Below, one piece after another: positions 1 to 10,569 of a stretch of 64,000 bases of DNA (within the stretch, counting starts at the first letter, position 1; the number at the start of each line of letters is the position of its first letter). Under the pieces are notes generated by a model. It worked only from the letters and a program-made list of their open reading frames with translations. It ran no database searches and was not told the origin of the DNA. The DNA lies in NCBI RefSeq assembly GCF_035046505.1, contig NC_089826.1, positions 82,656,254 to 82,720,253 of the forward strand, written 5' to 3'. The DNA comes from Tiliqua scincoides. Taxonomy: Eukaryota > Chordata > Lepidosauria > Squamata > Scincidae. A program made the position numbers and the translations under genes.

Positions 1-91
1 ATACAATAAACTTATACAATAAATGTATTTAAAAGAAAGAAGAGCCCTCCTAACCCTCCCAAGCGTTGCTGATCTAGCTTAAAAAAAAAAT
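1..91. other. AT-rich sequence, nothing recognised
   Basis: Short AT-rich start of the window with no recognisable gene or repeat boundary. Confidence 0.3.
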
Positions 92-350
92 CCTCAAATA
101 TTCCAAAAGCTGAAATTCTATCCACACTTACCTGGGAGTGAGCCCCATCAATTATCATTGTTAAAAGCTTATACACAGTAGCCTGTTAAAAGTACAAATC
201 TGTAATAGTTCCCCAAATGCAGTCACGTACTATGGTAGCATCAAGTCTAACGTATTAAAAATAAAACACACATTGAAATGAATGGGGACCCACCTGAAAT
301 TGGCTCGTGACCCACCTAGTGGGTCCTGACCCACTGTTTGAGAAACTCTG
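92..350 (+). mobile_element. hAT-type MITE, family A (5' end degraded)
   Basis: Closely matches the 3636-3990 copy from its middle to its end. It closes with the inverted terminus GTTTGAGAAACTCTG after paired GACCCACCTAGTGGGTC. The 5' terminus is not recognisable. Confidence 0.7.
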
Positions 351-609
351 GGTTAAATAGTATGGACCCTAGGACAGAGAAGCAAGCCTTGGAAACTCTT
401 GATTTTGGATTTTGGGGTGTGGGATGCATGATCTTCATGACTAATGATGCAATTCTATTCCTTAGACATGTTTTGAGCAGTAGTAGATTTGGTGGAGGCT
501 CCTTTATGCCAGCATAATTTGAGATATGCCTCTGACAATCTCTGTAGAAGCACAACTAGAGAGCAACAGTTCATGCAGAAATGGAGAAGGGTTTGGTTGA
601 AGGTAATGT

Positions 610-885
610 GTTATTAAAGGTGCCTGTGGTTTACAATGCAAGCCTATGCGCATCTGCTTGGAAGTAAATCTCATTGTTTCCCATGGGGCTTGCTCCCAAG
701 AAAGGTTACTGTGGCTTTGCAGTGCAAGCCAATGCATGTTCTACTCAGAAGTAAGTCTCTTGGTGCTCCATGGGCCTTCCACCCAGGAAAGTGCGTATAG
801 GACTGCAGCCTTTGTCTACAACGTTTCCTGGGAGTAAGACCCACTGAACATAACAGGACTTGATTCTGAGACATGCATTGGCTTC
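610..885. repeat. Palindromic MITE-like units (about three in tandem)
   Basis: Repeated modules with ACTCAGAAGTAAGTC-like and GGGCTTGCTCCCAAGAAAG-like arms. They are degenerate relatives of the 93-bp unit of the array at 34.8-37.3 kb. The arms are imperfect inverted repeats of each other. Confidence 0.6.
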
Positions 886-952
886 TGCCCTAAGTTCAGT
901 TTTCAAATAATTTTATTTCCAGTCTTGGAAAAGATTCAAGGATGGTCTCTGT

Positions 953-1132
953 CAGTGGCGTAGCTAGAAGGGGTGCAAGGTGCTAAGATTTGCAGGCTTT
1001 CCCCTCCGTTTTGTTCCCACTGCCCTGAATGGCTCTGAAGGGGAGGGGGAGGGGCTGCTTGCATGCTGTGGTGAGGCTTCCTGCAGAACTTAGCTCTTTG
1101 CACCATAGCTACAGACCATAGCCATGCCACTG
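953..1132. mobile_element. hAT-type MITE, family B (CAGTGGCGTAGCTA termini)
   Basis: Starts CAGTGGCGTAGCTA and ends with an inverted version, TAGCCATGCCACTG. The flanks GTCTCTGT and GTCCCTGT are an 8-bp target duplication matching at 7 of 8, typical of hAT transposons. Another copy is at 60539-60772. Confidence 0.8.
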
Positions 1133-1696
1133 GTCCCTGTGTCCATTTCTCTAATTCCACCTTTTTCCCTAGTATTTGATTCAGTACAGTTAAGCAAAGT
1201 GCCCCTGGGTGGGTCAATCAACCAAACTGTGCCACATGTACTTCTGAGAAGTGCCTTCCCACTAAGCTAGGGACAACAATCAGAAAGGTCCTCAGAGCTG
1301 GCCCTGAACTCTGCATGGGCCTCATATGCTGGGAAGCACAACGGCTCTTTCTGCAATGGAATTTGGGACACTCAAAAGAGTCTGCTCAGCTATTGACGTC
1401 TTGAAAAAATCCCATTGGTCTGCCAAATGTTCATTAGCCTGAAGCAAAGGAGGCCAGAAAGAGACTGCAAATGCTTGGAAGTAGAAGTCTGGCACCTTGC
1501 AAAGGCCCTTAGCGTTGGACTCTTGCTACTCATCCTACACGGTTGGAGCCAAACAGATTTTAAGAGTTCCATGTATTCCATGTTCCAGGATTATGATCAC
1601 CAGGCTTAGAGTTGAAGCCACGGCTGGCCCATCCATGAGGCCAACTGAAGCAGCAGGGGCAACAGGGGGGCAGGGAGTTCAAATGCCCTGGGAGCC

Positions 1697-1757
1697 AGGA
1701 ATTTAGGCGCCTGGGGGGGTCAGTACCATAACCCTCCCCCCCTCCTGTCGCCACTGG
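1697..1757. repeat. Short interspersed repeat, probable DNA-transposon end
   Basis: The segment from GAATTTAGGCGCC to CTCCTGTCGCCACTGG is repeated almost exactly at 2938-2987, including the following T-run. The end CGCCACTG resembles a hAT terminus. The rest of the element is not recognised. Confidence 0.5.
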
Positions 1758-2268
1758 TTTTTTAAGTGGTCAGGAACCACACTGTCAGTGTGTGGTATTA
1801 GGACCCACCTAGCTTTAGGAGACTAAAAAAAGATGATCTAGAAAGAAATAATAAAGTCTTTTTTATTTATAGGTAATGTTTGATTGATTGATTTGCAAAA
1901 TACCTGCATTCATTTCTCATAATGAGGCAGCCCTAATGAATAGCCTCAAGGCTTGAGGGGCTTAAGTATGTGACCCAGCCTTCACCTGCCCCCACTACCT
2001 GTCATTGACAGACTTAAAAAAAAATATTGGACAAAAGATGCTCAAACATTTATCTCCCTATATTTACACAAACTTGCAAACTGCAGGAGCTCAGCTCTTT
2101 GAAGGCCAATTAAAAGCTATCTGATTTCTGAACCACCTCAGGGCTTGAGGCAATTAGTTATCTGATCTTGCCATCACCTGTGTTTTCATTGGAGGCTCTG
2201 CAGGACCCACCAGAAATCAGGTAGTGACCCACCAAGTGGGTCCCAGACCCACCATTTGGAAAGCACTG
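1758..2268 (+). mobile_element. Degraded hAT-type element (GGACCCACC family)
   Basis: It has AGGACCCACCTAGCTTTAGGAGAC near its start and ends with CCATTTGGAAAGCACTG, an inverted hAT-like terminus preceded by GACCCACCAAGTGGGTC. Related copies are at 40715-41392 and 57811-57935. The 5' boundary is uncertain. Confidence 0.5.
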
Positions 2269-3390
2269 ATATGGTTATTAGAGGAGTTCCTATCGGGAGG
2301 GTCCATGATCTGGGTTGCAACACTTACTTTACAAAGAAACACTATCAGTTGTATACAACTTTCTATACCAAGCCTGTAAAGGTGAACATAGGCCTGTGAC
2401 AAGCAATTTTCTTTAAATAAAGTTGTAAAGATTTTACAGTTGACATAATATTACTGTGAAATATTTGGCTGCAGCTTCTGATTAGATGAGTACCAGCACA
2501 TGCATATTTTAACACACGGTTTCAGGTTGCATAGCTGGCAAGGAGAAAAACTGAATGAACGAGATGCCAAAAGAAAGGGATTCTAGGAACAAATCAAGAA
2601 CATGTTGGTGGCCTTGTAAGTCTTGGATAGTTTTGGAAGCATCTGGCCAATATGTTGCTATATCGATGCTCAGTTTTTGAGTACCTCTTCCTCACTGGGG
2701 AAACTGAGGAAACCCAAAGCCAGACTGAAGTGTCTTTTCAGTCAGAGAATCTATAGTCCCCTCATAGAACAGACACACTATTCCTGAAGTCCTGTCTCGG
2801 TAGTGCAGCTCAGGAAAAGAACACTGAAAACAAAGGCAACAGAATTCAAACTAAGCTTGATATGAAATCTTTGTCTTGTGATGGATAAAATTCTCCCATC
2901 TTGATTCCAAACTGGATCCACTTTTCCAGGTTTCTCAGAATTTAGGCGCCGGGGGGGCAGTACTCCCCCCTCCTGTCGCCACTGGTTTTTTAAATACGTT
3001 TCTTAAATATGTTTCTTCTTTAAATACGTTTCTTCTTTGCCTTCAAGCTCAATATATGAGGCCAAGACAGTACTCCTTTAGCCAGTGCTTTCTGTCACCC
3101 CTTTCCTCACATTTCAGTCCAATCCTCACCTTTGCTACTGCCAGCACAGAGCTTTTCAATGACTCACTTGTGCAGGAAAGCCTGGGTGGGGGACCCAGAG
3201 AGGTGCCTGGGAGAAAGTGAAATTGGGGAAACTGTATGCTACACTGTATCCTATTCTCCCTGCTAAGCCTTTCACCTGACATGGGGCTTCTTGCACCAGT
3301 GATTATGCTAGCACCAATCCAAGTAGCCCCTTTGAGTTGAGTAGCCCCAAGTTAAGTAGCTCCAAACCCATTGAGTAGCCCCAATCCCAT
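2269..3390. other. No gene recognised
   Basis: Apart from the second copy of the 1697-1757 repeat (2938-2987) I see no gene or clear element here. Short open frames lack family features. Confidence 0.4.
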
Positions 3391-3394
3391 GGGA

Positions 3395-3560
3395 CTGGTA
3401 TCATATCATGTGTATATTTATAGCTCACCTTTCTCCTATCATGAAATTCAAGGCAATGTACACAAGGCTCTCAAGCAGCCACTCATCCAGGCATTAGACC
3501 TGCTTAGCTTCAGCAAAGCAGATGCATCATGTGGCCTTCAGACAATGCCTTGGGGACTAC
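3395..3560. repeat. Probable LINE/SINE 3'-tail fragment
   Basis: TATTTATAGCTCACCTTTCTCC is a tail signature seen at the 3' ends of several reptile retroelements (compare the L2 tails at 6850 and 38240). No coding part remains. Confidence 0.4.
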
Positions 3561-3635
3561 CACTGTGAAGAAAGTAATAAGTAGAGGACTGGCTACAGAA
3601 GTAGAGGACTCACCTTCAGGCAGAATGCTCTGTTT

Positions 3636-3990
3636 CATTGGTTCTCAAACTTTTAGCACTGGGACCCACTTTTCAGAGTGAGAATCTGTGAGGACCCACC
3701 AGAAGTGATGTCATGACCGGAAGTGATATCATCAAACAGGAAAATTTTTTGACAATCCTAGGCTGCAATCCTGCCCACACTAACCCAGGAGTAAGTCTCA
3801 TTTACTATCATTCTTAAAAACATATACATAGTAGCCTGTTAAAAGTACAGATGTGTCATATTTCCAAATGCAGTCACATACCATGGTAGCATCAAGTCTA
3901 ATATATTGAATACTGAAATGAATGGGAACCCACCTGAAATTGGTTCATGACCCATCTAGTGACTCCCAGCCCACAGTTTGAGAAACACTG
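3636..3990 (+). mobile_element. hAT-type MITE, family A (full length)
   Basis: 355 bp from CATTGGTTCTCAAAC to the inverted terminus GTTTGAGAAACACTG. The flanks CTCTGTTT and CTCTATTC match at 6 of 8 and represent an aged 8-bp hAT target duplication. There is no transposase, so it is non-autonomous. Partial copies lie at 92-350, 29170-29490 and 63000-63255. Confidence 0.85.
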
Positions 3991-6840
3991 CTCTATTCCA
4001 TTACAGCCTCATCTTTAAGACAATGGACATGCCATGCTGGGGAGGATCAGCTGATCAGGGAGACTTCGGACATCATGACAGCCTGGCCCTTTTCTGGTGA
4101 GCTAAGAACCCTGATGTTGAGCTACCTAAAATTCTTTGAGTCTTTCCAATTATGAATTATGTAGAACCCACTGCAACTGTTTCTGAAACATTTTAATTGC
4201 AACAGCTACAAAACACGCAAAAAACATTTAGAGTTAGAGAGAAGTACATCAGCAAAGGGTACATTTCACAAAATTGTCCTCCTTCCTCCCTTTTTACAGG
4301 TCTCTTTTGCAATATATGAGCTTTCTTGAGCTGCACCTGGTGCTCACGTCTCCAAACGAACGAGAAGACGCAGCCTACTGGCTGCCCACGGCAAACAAAA
4401 AACGCCGGCTTTCGGTACAGAACAGCAGCAGCATTTTAAATTTACCTGTGGATTCAGAATAAACAGCTGCCAAGATAAACGTCAAACACACAAACAAACA
4501 AAAATCTTACCAACCCTATAAATACCAGCGAGTTATAATTGCAACGAGAATTTCAGAAAAATAAGGTAAATAGAGTTGGCTGCTCAACAGAATGAATTGT
4601 GCAGATGCTGTTGGTGATGGAGGGGACAGCATTGCTCTGAGAGCTGATGAAAGTGAAACTAATCAAGCAAAGATTAAAAGGGGAAAAATAAATCTGGGAA
4701 TGTCACGTAATGCAACATGGGATGTGACAATTCTGTGATTACAATTCCCAGTGACTTTTTCCCTTTTTAAAATAGTATCTGCATGAGGTGCAGTTTGGTT
4801 TAAGATTATGGTGCAGGGAGCTCTAAACCATCCCCTAGCTTCATAGCCTTGATACAAATAGCTTCAGCTACCAACCACAGAGAGAACCTATAGACACCCT
4901 CTGCCACTTACAGCAGCTTCAGAGGGGCAATTTAAGGGCCCAGTCCTATCAGCATGTGGCACCCCAGGGAGATGGCCATCACGAAAGTACCATAAAGCAC
5001 TTTGTGGCGGCCAGGAAGAAAGAGGCACTGGCATGGAGGTCAGCACAGGCGAGATCTGAGCGTCCATGTTGTTGGAGAGGTCCCTTGAGCTGCCAACCAA
5101 TGTGGAGACATTCAGGGGTGGGAGGCGGGGGAAGGTGGAAAGGGAGAGAAACCAGGGGAAGAGGGTGGCACAGGGATGGGAGGTGAGCAGACCGGGCCTA
5201 GGGGAAGGCAGGGATGGTGACAAAGTTTGCCGCCAGATCATATCCTCATTCCTGGGCAGATTCAAGTAGACCCATAGCAGATGCTGGGGCTCAACATGGA
5301 GTGAGGGAACACATGTTCCCTTACCTTAAGGAGACCTCCAGTTCCCTCTTTGCACCAGATACAGTGGCAGCTGTTTCGGCGCTGCTGTATCGCGACATGG
5401 ACAGTCCCATTAGGATTAGGCTGTAAGTTGGGGAATTGACTTGGGGGCAAAGAAGCCACCTCTCCAACCTTCACTGTGGTCTCAAATTAAATTGCGGCAC
5501 CTCACAGTTGCTTCTTTAAATTAGAAAAAGGCTTTGGGAATTCCAGTCTTGGAACTTCCACGTCACGTCTTCTTCAACTAGACATAACTAGACATAGCAT
5601 CCATGTTATGCCATGATTCTCAAGTTTGCTTCTGATGCAATAAAATCACTGGGAGGTCATTTTTCCCTGTCACTTTCCTACAAACAGAATAAGGTGTGCC
5701 ATACAGTGAATTTTGTTTTTTTTCAAACTGCTCTCAGGTAGTTATTTTCTCCGATGCCTCAAATGTTCTATGACTGTGAATGATGTTCGAAAGCAGGACC
5801 CTAACCTACTTCATCTGTGTTTTCAGAGCCTCTCTGCTGCCTTATTTATTTAGTTTATTTTCAAAGAGTTTAAAATTAGGTTGCACGGCAGAGTTTGCGT
5901 CAAACTGGGATCAGTACGCGCAATAAGCAACATGATGAAAGATTTCCTGGGTTTGTATGCGTGGTTCTCGTCTATTTCTAGTACGTCATGGTGTCAGTGG
6001 TTTGCTCGAGGCCATGTAAGATATGTATTATATATGTGTTCCAGATTTTGCCTGCCACGGCACTTTGCTGTGTATTAAATCTTACTTGGCTCACGAACTT
6101 AACATGCATCTCACATCAGACATCTGCATGAGACACAGTTGGGAACTGGCATGGCCTTTGAATTACAATGTTGTGACAGCACATCTAAATCGGAATGGTT
6201 GAAAATTGTGTAGTGATTCCATCAAAGGGGAGCACACTGGCGCAGGCCTGGAACCCAGGAACCCTTCAAGTGCCTGAGAGCAGGAGATTCAAAAATTAAA
6301 TGGAAAACCTGCTTCTGTAGCTTTGTGTCACCATCAGCCACCCCCCAGACCTTTGTGTCACCATCAGCCACACCATCAGCTGTCTATTTTCAGCTTCTTG
6401 TCCCCTTTATGTGATGAGGGAGCCACCTGGATTATGGTATCAGCAGCTTCAGCTCTGAAAAGCAAGGCTGGCTCCAGGTTGGAGAATACTTTTTGCAAAG
6501 TGCTTCTGCTGGGTTCTGTACTTGTGGCTTCTCCACTTTGTGGGTGAGTTCTTGTAAGGTTCATGGCAGCACTGATTTTGGTGCAACAGAAGCCATTCTT
6601 TTTCTTTTGTTTTTGCCACCACTGTAGGCAATAATGACAGCAGAGCTTGTGGGGGGGGGGAGAATTGTTTTCTCTTTAAAATAGCCCATGGGGTTGCAAT
6701 CAGGAGTGGAGCTGATACAAATTCTGAAAACCTCTGAATACTAGACTTCTGTGGTTCTGCTCCTTTTCATGGCTGCTAAAAGAAATGGGTTCTGCTGCAT
6801 GCTTAGAGAAGCATAAGATTGGCCCTATGCGCCTTCACTA
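3991..6840. other. Largely unassigned sequence
   Basis: No supported gene. A stretch at about 4930-5440 begins GGGCCCAGTCCTATC and ends ATTAGGATTAGGCTG, the style of the 'CAATCC...GGATTG' MITEs found elsewhere, but the arms are weak. At 6320-6378 a 34-bp piece containing TTGTGTCACCATCAGCCAC is duplicated in tandem. The 5690-6110 stretch looks single-copy. Confidence 0.4.
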
Positions 6841-6844
6841 ACAG

Positions 6845-7700
6845 ATTATTTATTATTATTTTATTTAATGAATTTATATCCCACCTTTCAAACACACATT
6901 CGGGGCATCAAGGTGGCTGACAACATAAGAACATAGGAACAGCCCCACTGGATCAGGCCATAGGCCCATCTAGTCCAGCTTCCTGTATCTCACAGCGGCC
7001 CACCAAATGCTCCAGGGAGCACACCAGATAACAAGAGACCTCATCCTGGTGCCCTCCCTTGCATCTGGCCTTCTGACATAGCCCATTTCTAAAATCAGGA
7101 GGTTGCGCATACACATCATGGCTTGTACCCCGTAATGGATTTTTCCTCCAGAAACTTGTCCAATCCCTTTTTAAAGGTGTCCAGGCCAGATGCCGTCACC
7201 ACATCCTGTGGCAAGGAGTTCCACAGACCAACCACACACTGTGTAAAGAAATATTTTCTCTTGTCTGTTCTAACTCTCCCAACACTCAAATTTTAGTGGA
7301 TGTCCCCTGGTTCTGGTGTTTTGTGAAAACACAATACAACATACAAGATTAAAACAACATTAAAACTTTAAATACAAAGCAGTTAAAACAATAGATTGAA
7401 CTCCTATGGATCACATAAAACTATTTTTAAAAATTGTTAAAAATTGAAGTTAAGTTAAAAAGCCAGCCCATCATGTCAGCAAACACTTTCTTAAATAAGA
7501 AGGCCCCACCCAAAGGCCTCCAGAGAGGAGGCTGTCCTTAGTTCCATGGGGAGGGAGTTCCTTAGGCAGGGCACCACCACCAAGAAGGTCCTGTTTCTTA
7601 CTGCCATTCCCCTCACCTCTTTCAATGGTGGCACAGTTAAAAGGCTCACCTCTAAGAGGACAGACAGGATTACAAGGAAGGAGACGGTCCCTCAAATATT
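6845..7700 (-). mobile_element. L2-type LINE 3' end, split by a CR1
   Basis: TTTATATCCCACCTTTC and AAGGTGGCTGACAAC at 6868-6925, then AGGGAGTTCCTTAGGCAGGG and further L2 3' sequence at 7440-7700, match the L2 copies at 38.2 and 57.9 kb on the minus strand. A CR1 fragment (about 6926-7332) interrupts it. Confidence 0.65.
6926..7332 (-). mobile_element. CR1-type LINE, 3' fragment nested in L2
   Basis: Minus-strand CR1 3' end. The window reads AAGAACATAGGAACAGCC, the complement of the 8-bp-periodic CR1 tail, followed by CACTGGATCAGGCCATAGGC and then the end of ORF2. It matches 8351-8800 closely. Confidence 0.8.
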
Positions 7701-7787
7701 ATCCAAAGCTATCTTTGACATCACTAATAGTAAGCATCTACCCAGGAAATACATTATTTCAGGGTTCCCAAACTGTATTACCTACCT

Positions 7788-8350
7788 AAGAACATAAGAA
7801 CAGCCCCACTGGATCAGGCCATAGGTCCATCTAGTCCAGCTTCCTGTATCTCACAGCGGCCCACCCAATGACCCAGGGAGCACACCAGATAACACCAGAG
7901 ACCTGCAAGGCTTCCTGGGAATTGTAGTTAAAGAACATAAGAACAGCCCCACTGGATCAGGCCATAGGCCCATCTAGTCCAGCTTCCTGTATCTCACAGC
8001 GGCCCACCCAATGCCCCAGGGAGCACACCAGATAACAAGAGACCTGCAAGGCTTCCTGGGAATTGTAGTTAAGAACATAAGAACAGCCCCACTGGATCAG
8101 ACCATAGGCCCATCTAGTCCAGCTTCCTGTATCTCACAGCGGCCCACCCAATGCCCCAGGGAGCACAACAGATAACAAGAGACCTGCAAGGCTTCCTGGG
8201 AATTGTAGTTAAGAACATAAGAACAGCCCCACTGGATCAGGCCATAGGCCCATCTAGTCCAGCTTCCTGTATCTCACAGCGACCCACTCAATGCCCCAGG
8301 GAGCACACCAGATAACAAGAGACCTGCAAGGCTTCCTGGGAATTGTAGTT
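7788..8350 (-). repeat. Tandem array of CR1 3' ends, 140-bp period (four units)
   Basis: Units begin at 7788, 7931, 8071 and 8211 (spacings 143, 140, 140), with a fifth at 8351 running on into a longer CR1 copy. Each unit holds the last 110 bases or so of CR1 plus a spacer, CTTCCTGGGAATTGTAGTT. The same spacer joins two CR1 ends at 31060-31371, so the junction is not unique to this site. Confidence 0.85.
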
Positions 8351-8800
8351 AAGAACATAAGAACAGCCCCACTGGATCAGGCCATAGGCCCATCTAGTCC
8401 AGCTTCCTGTATCTCACAGCGGCCCACCAAATGCCCCAGGGAGCACACCAGATAACAAGAGACCTCATCCTGGTGCCCTCCCTTGCATCTGGCCTTCTGA
8501 CATAGCCCATTTCTAAAATTAGGAGGTTGCACATACACATCATGGCTTGCAACCCGCAATGGATTTTTCCTCCAGAAACTTGTCCAATCCCATTTTAAAG
8601 GCGCCCAGGCCAGACACCATCACCACATCCTGTGGCAAGGAGTCCCACAGACCAACCACACACTGAGTAAAGAAATATTTTCTCTTGTCTGTTCTAACTC
8701 TCCCAACACTCAATTTTAGCGGATGTCCCCTGGTTCTGGTGTTATGTGAGAGTGTAAAGAGCATCTCTCTATCCACCCCTGCATAATTTTGTATGTCTCA
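8351..8800 (-). mobile_element. CR1-type LINE, 5'-truncated, with ORF2 C-terminus
   Basis: Minus strand encodes LFTLSHNTRTRGHPLKL and YFFTQCVVGLWDSLPQDVV (8540-8776), the conserved C-terminal part of CR1 ORF2, followed by the 3' UTR. The family's ORF2 is an endonuclease/reverse transcriptase; only about the last 80 residues remain here. Confidence 0.88.
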
Positions 8801-8814
8801 ATCATGCCCCCCCT

Positions 8815-8943
8815 GCAAGGGATGTCACCAGGATGCGGGTCATGTGTGTTCCCTGGGGCATTTGGTGGGCCATTGTGAGATACAGGAAGCTGGACTGGAT
8901 GGGCCTTTGGCCTGATTCAGCGGGGCTGTTCCTATGTACATTG
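8815..8943 (+). mobile_element. CR1-type LINE 3' end, opposite orientation
   Basis: GGCATTTGGTGGGCCATTGTG through GCGGGGCTGTTCCTATG is the CR1 3' UTR in plus orientation. It faces the minus-strand copy directly to its left, making an inverted pair. Confidence 0.8.
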
Positions 8944-9413
8944 CCATGCCCTGAGATGTCACAAGGCACTACCCTGGGGCATCAGAGGCCTCCAACCTGC
9001 TGGCGGCAAGATCTGCAATTGAGCTCCAGATGGCAGAAGCAGGCTCAGCCCAGTTGCCTGGGCTCCAATGTGCAATTTCTGCTTGCTTTGAAAAGCCTGC
9101 CTGCCCACCCTGAGCCTGTTACTGCTGTTTGAAGCTCCACTGTGTGTCTCTGAACCCAGAAGTAACTGGCGACCACCAGCCACTTCCAGGAGCCACTCAC
9201 AGCATTTGCAGCAGCATGGAGGGAGATGGGTTGCATCTGATCGTCCGCAGGTTTTTCATCCCTCCCAGCCTTCTAAAAGCCTTATAAGGCCTTTAAATGT
9301 CACTTCTGGTTTTAGCTGAAAACTGGAATTGACATTCTAAGGCAGGGGTGTCAAACTCGTTTCCTACAGAGGGCTGAATAGTATTCATCATGCCTGCTGA
9401 GGGCCAGTAGTGA

Positions 9414-9899
9414 GGCCTTAGGAGTGGACCTCAACAGGTGGGAAACCCTGGCCTCTGAGCGGCCCACTTGGAGGCAGGCTGTGCAGCATGGCCTTTCCCA
9501 GTTACTTACTTTGGTAAACCTTTATTGGCATATTAGAGGTCCACAGACAATAATAAATATAACATAGCAGATATATACAACTTTCCTGGGTATTAGCTTC
9601 TGGCCTTTGCCATAGAGACTACCATTAAAAATTCTGCCACCAAATTGGTGATGGAAGGGGAATAATCGCTATGAAGGATTGCCTTTCCCAGTTTGAAGAG
9701 ACACTTGGCCAACAGACTGAGGCTAAGAGGCAAAGACGGAAGGCCCATAGCCAGGGAGACAGACCAGGGACAGACTGCACTTGCTCCCGGTGTGGAAGGG
9801 ACTGTCACTCCCGAATCGGCCTTTTCAGCCACACTAGACGCTGTTCCAGAAGCATTCAGAGCGCGATACCAGAGTCTTTCGAGACTGAAGGTTGCCAAC
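9414..9899 (+). mobile_element. LINE-B 3' end inserted in the family C hAT, itself interrupted
   Basis: The C-terminal coding part and 3' tail of the same LINE as 19255-20413, in two pieces (9414-9503 and 9681-9899), ending with the hairpin AGTCTTTCGAGACT at 9873-9886 and GTTGCCAAC. Confidence 0.85.
9504..9680 (-). mobile_element. Short LINE 3' end inserted into LINE-B
   Basis: 177 bp bounded by the exact 13-bp duplication GCCTTTCCCAGTT (9491-9503 and 9681-9693). On the minus strand it ends CCAATAAAGGTTTACC plus an A/G-rich tail, so it is a heavily 5'-truncated non-LTR insertion. The clade is not resolved. Confidence 0.75.
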
Positions 9900-10379
9900 T
9901 CATGGATGTCATTAAACAGGTCATAACCAAAAATAAGCACTTTTTCTCATTTAGGAACTCATTAGCTGCAAATGACAGAAAATACGCAAATCTTGGTCAT
10001 ATTTCAAGTTATGGGAGAGCCCAATTTTCATGTGGGCTGCCTTTTCAGCAGTAACACCTCAGTACTGCAGAGCAGCTGAGAGACTGAGGGCCAGATAAAA
10101 AGTTTCCGCAGGCCACATCCGGCCCCCCAGGCCTTATGTTTGACACCCCGTTCTAAGACCTCCCCAAGACCTGCAGAAGTTGTGCACAGACCCCCCCCCC
10201 CAGCCCTCAAAATGCTCTCCAGATGTGACTGGAACTCTGCTCTGGTTAGGTTCTTAGGGTTAAAGAGGCCAAATCAATTTTGGTATCTGTGGTGGGTCAG
10301 GGAACGGATCCCCCATGGACATCAAGGCACCACCTGTATATATTTCTTTTCTAACTAAGGATACCACTATTAATACAAT

Positions 10380-10566
10380 TGTGCAACCCTTATGGAGAAA
10401 GTGTTCCAGAACCACCTTTGGTTATGGAACACCTTATGGAACACCTTATGGAGAAAGTGTTCCAGAACCACCTTTGGTTATGGTTTCTCCACTTATGGAG
10501 AAAGTGTTCCAGAACCACCTTTCAGAGCGCGATACCATAGTCTTTCGAGACTGAAGGTTGCCAACT
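10380..10566 (+). mobile_element. LINE-B 3' tail with internal tandem copies
   Basis: Ends with TTCAGAGCGCGATACCATAG, the UUCG hairpin at 10539-10552 and GTTGCCAAC. Upstream, TTATGGAGAAAGTGTTCCAG followed by AACCACCTTT occurs three times, and a 13-bp piece around CTTATGGAACAC is doubled. Confidence 0.75.
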
Positions 10567-10569
10567 AAC

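Larger units (their letters stand above)
9343..10150. mobile_element. hAT-type element, family C, carrying nested LINE insertions
   Basis: Termini CAGGGGTGTCAAACT and GTTTGACACCCCG, flanked by TTCTAAGG and TTCTAAGA (8-bp target duplication, 7 of 8 matching). A second copy in the other orientation is at 21868-22542 and shares the internal GCTAATGAG / CTCATTAGC segment. No transposase is visible. Confidence 0.85.

Noticed and set aside
7788-8800. CRISPR-like or satellite array
   Set aside because: The 140-bp periodic units are CR1 LINE 3' ends in a vertebrate genome, not short repeats with unique spacers.
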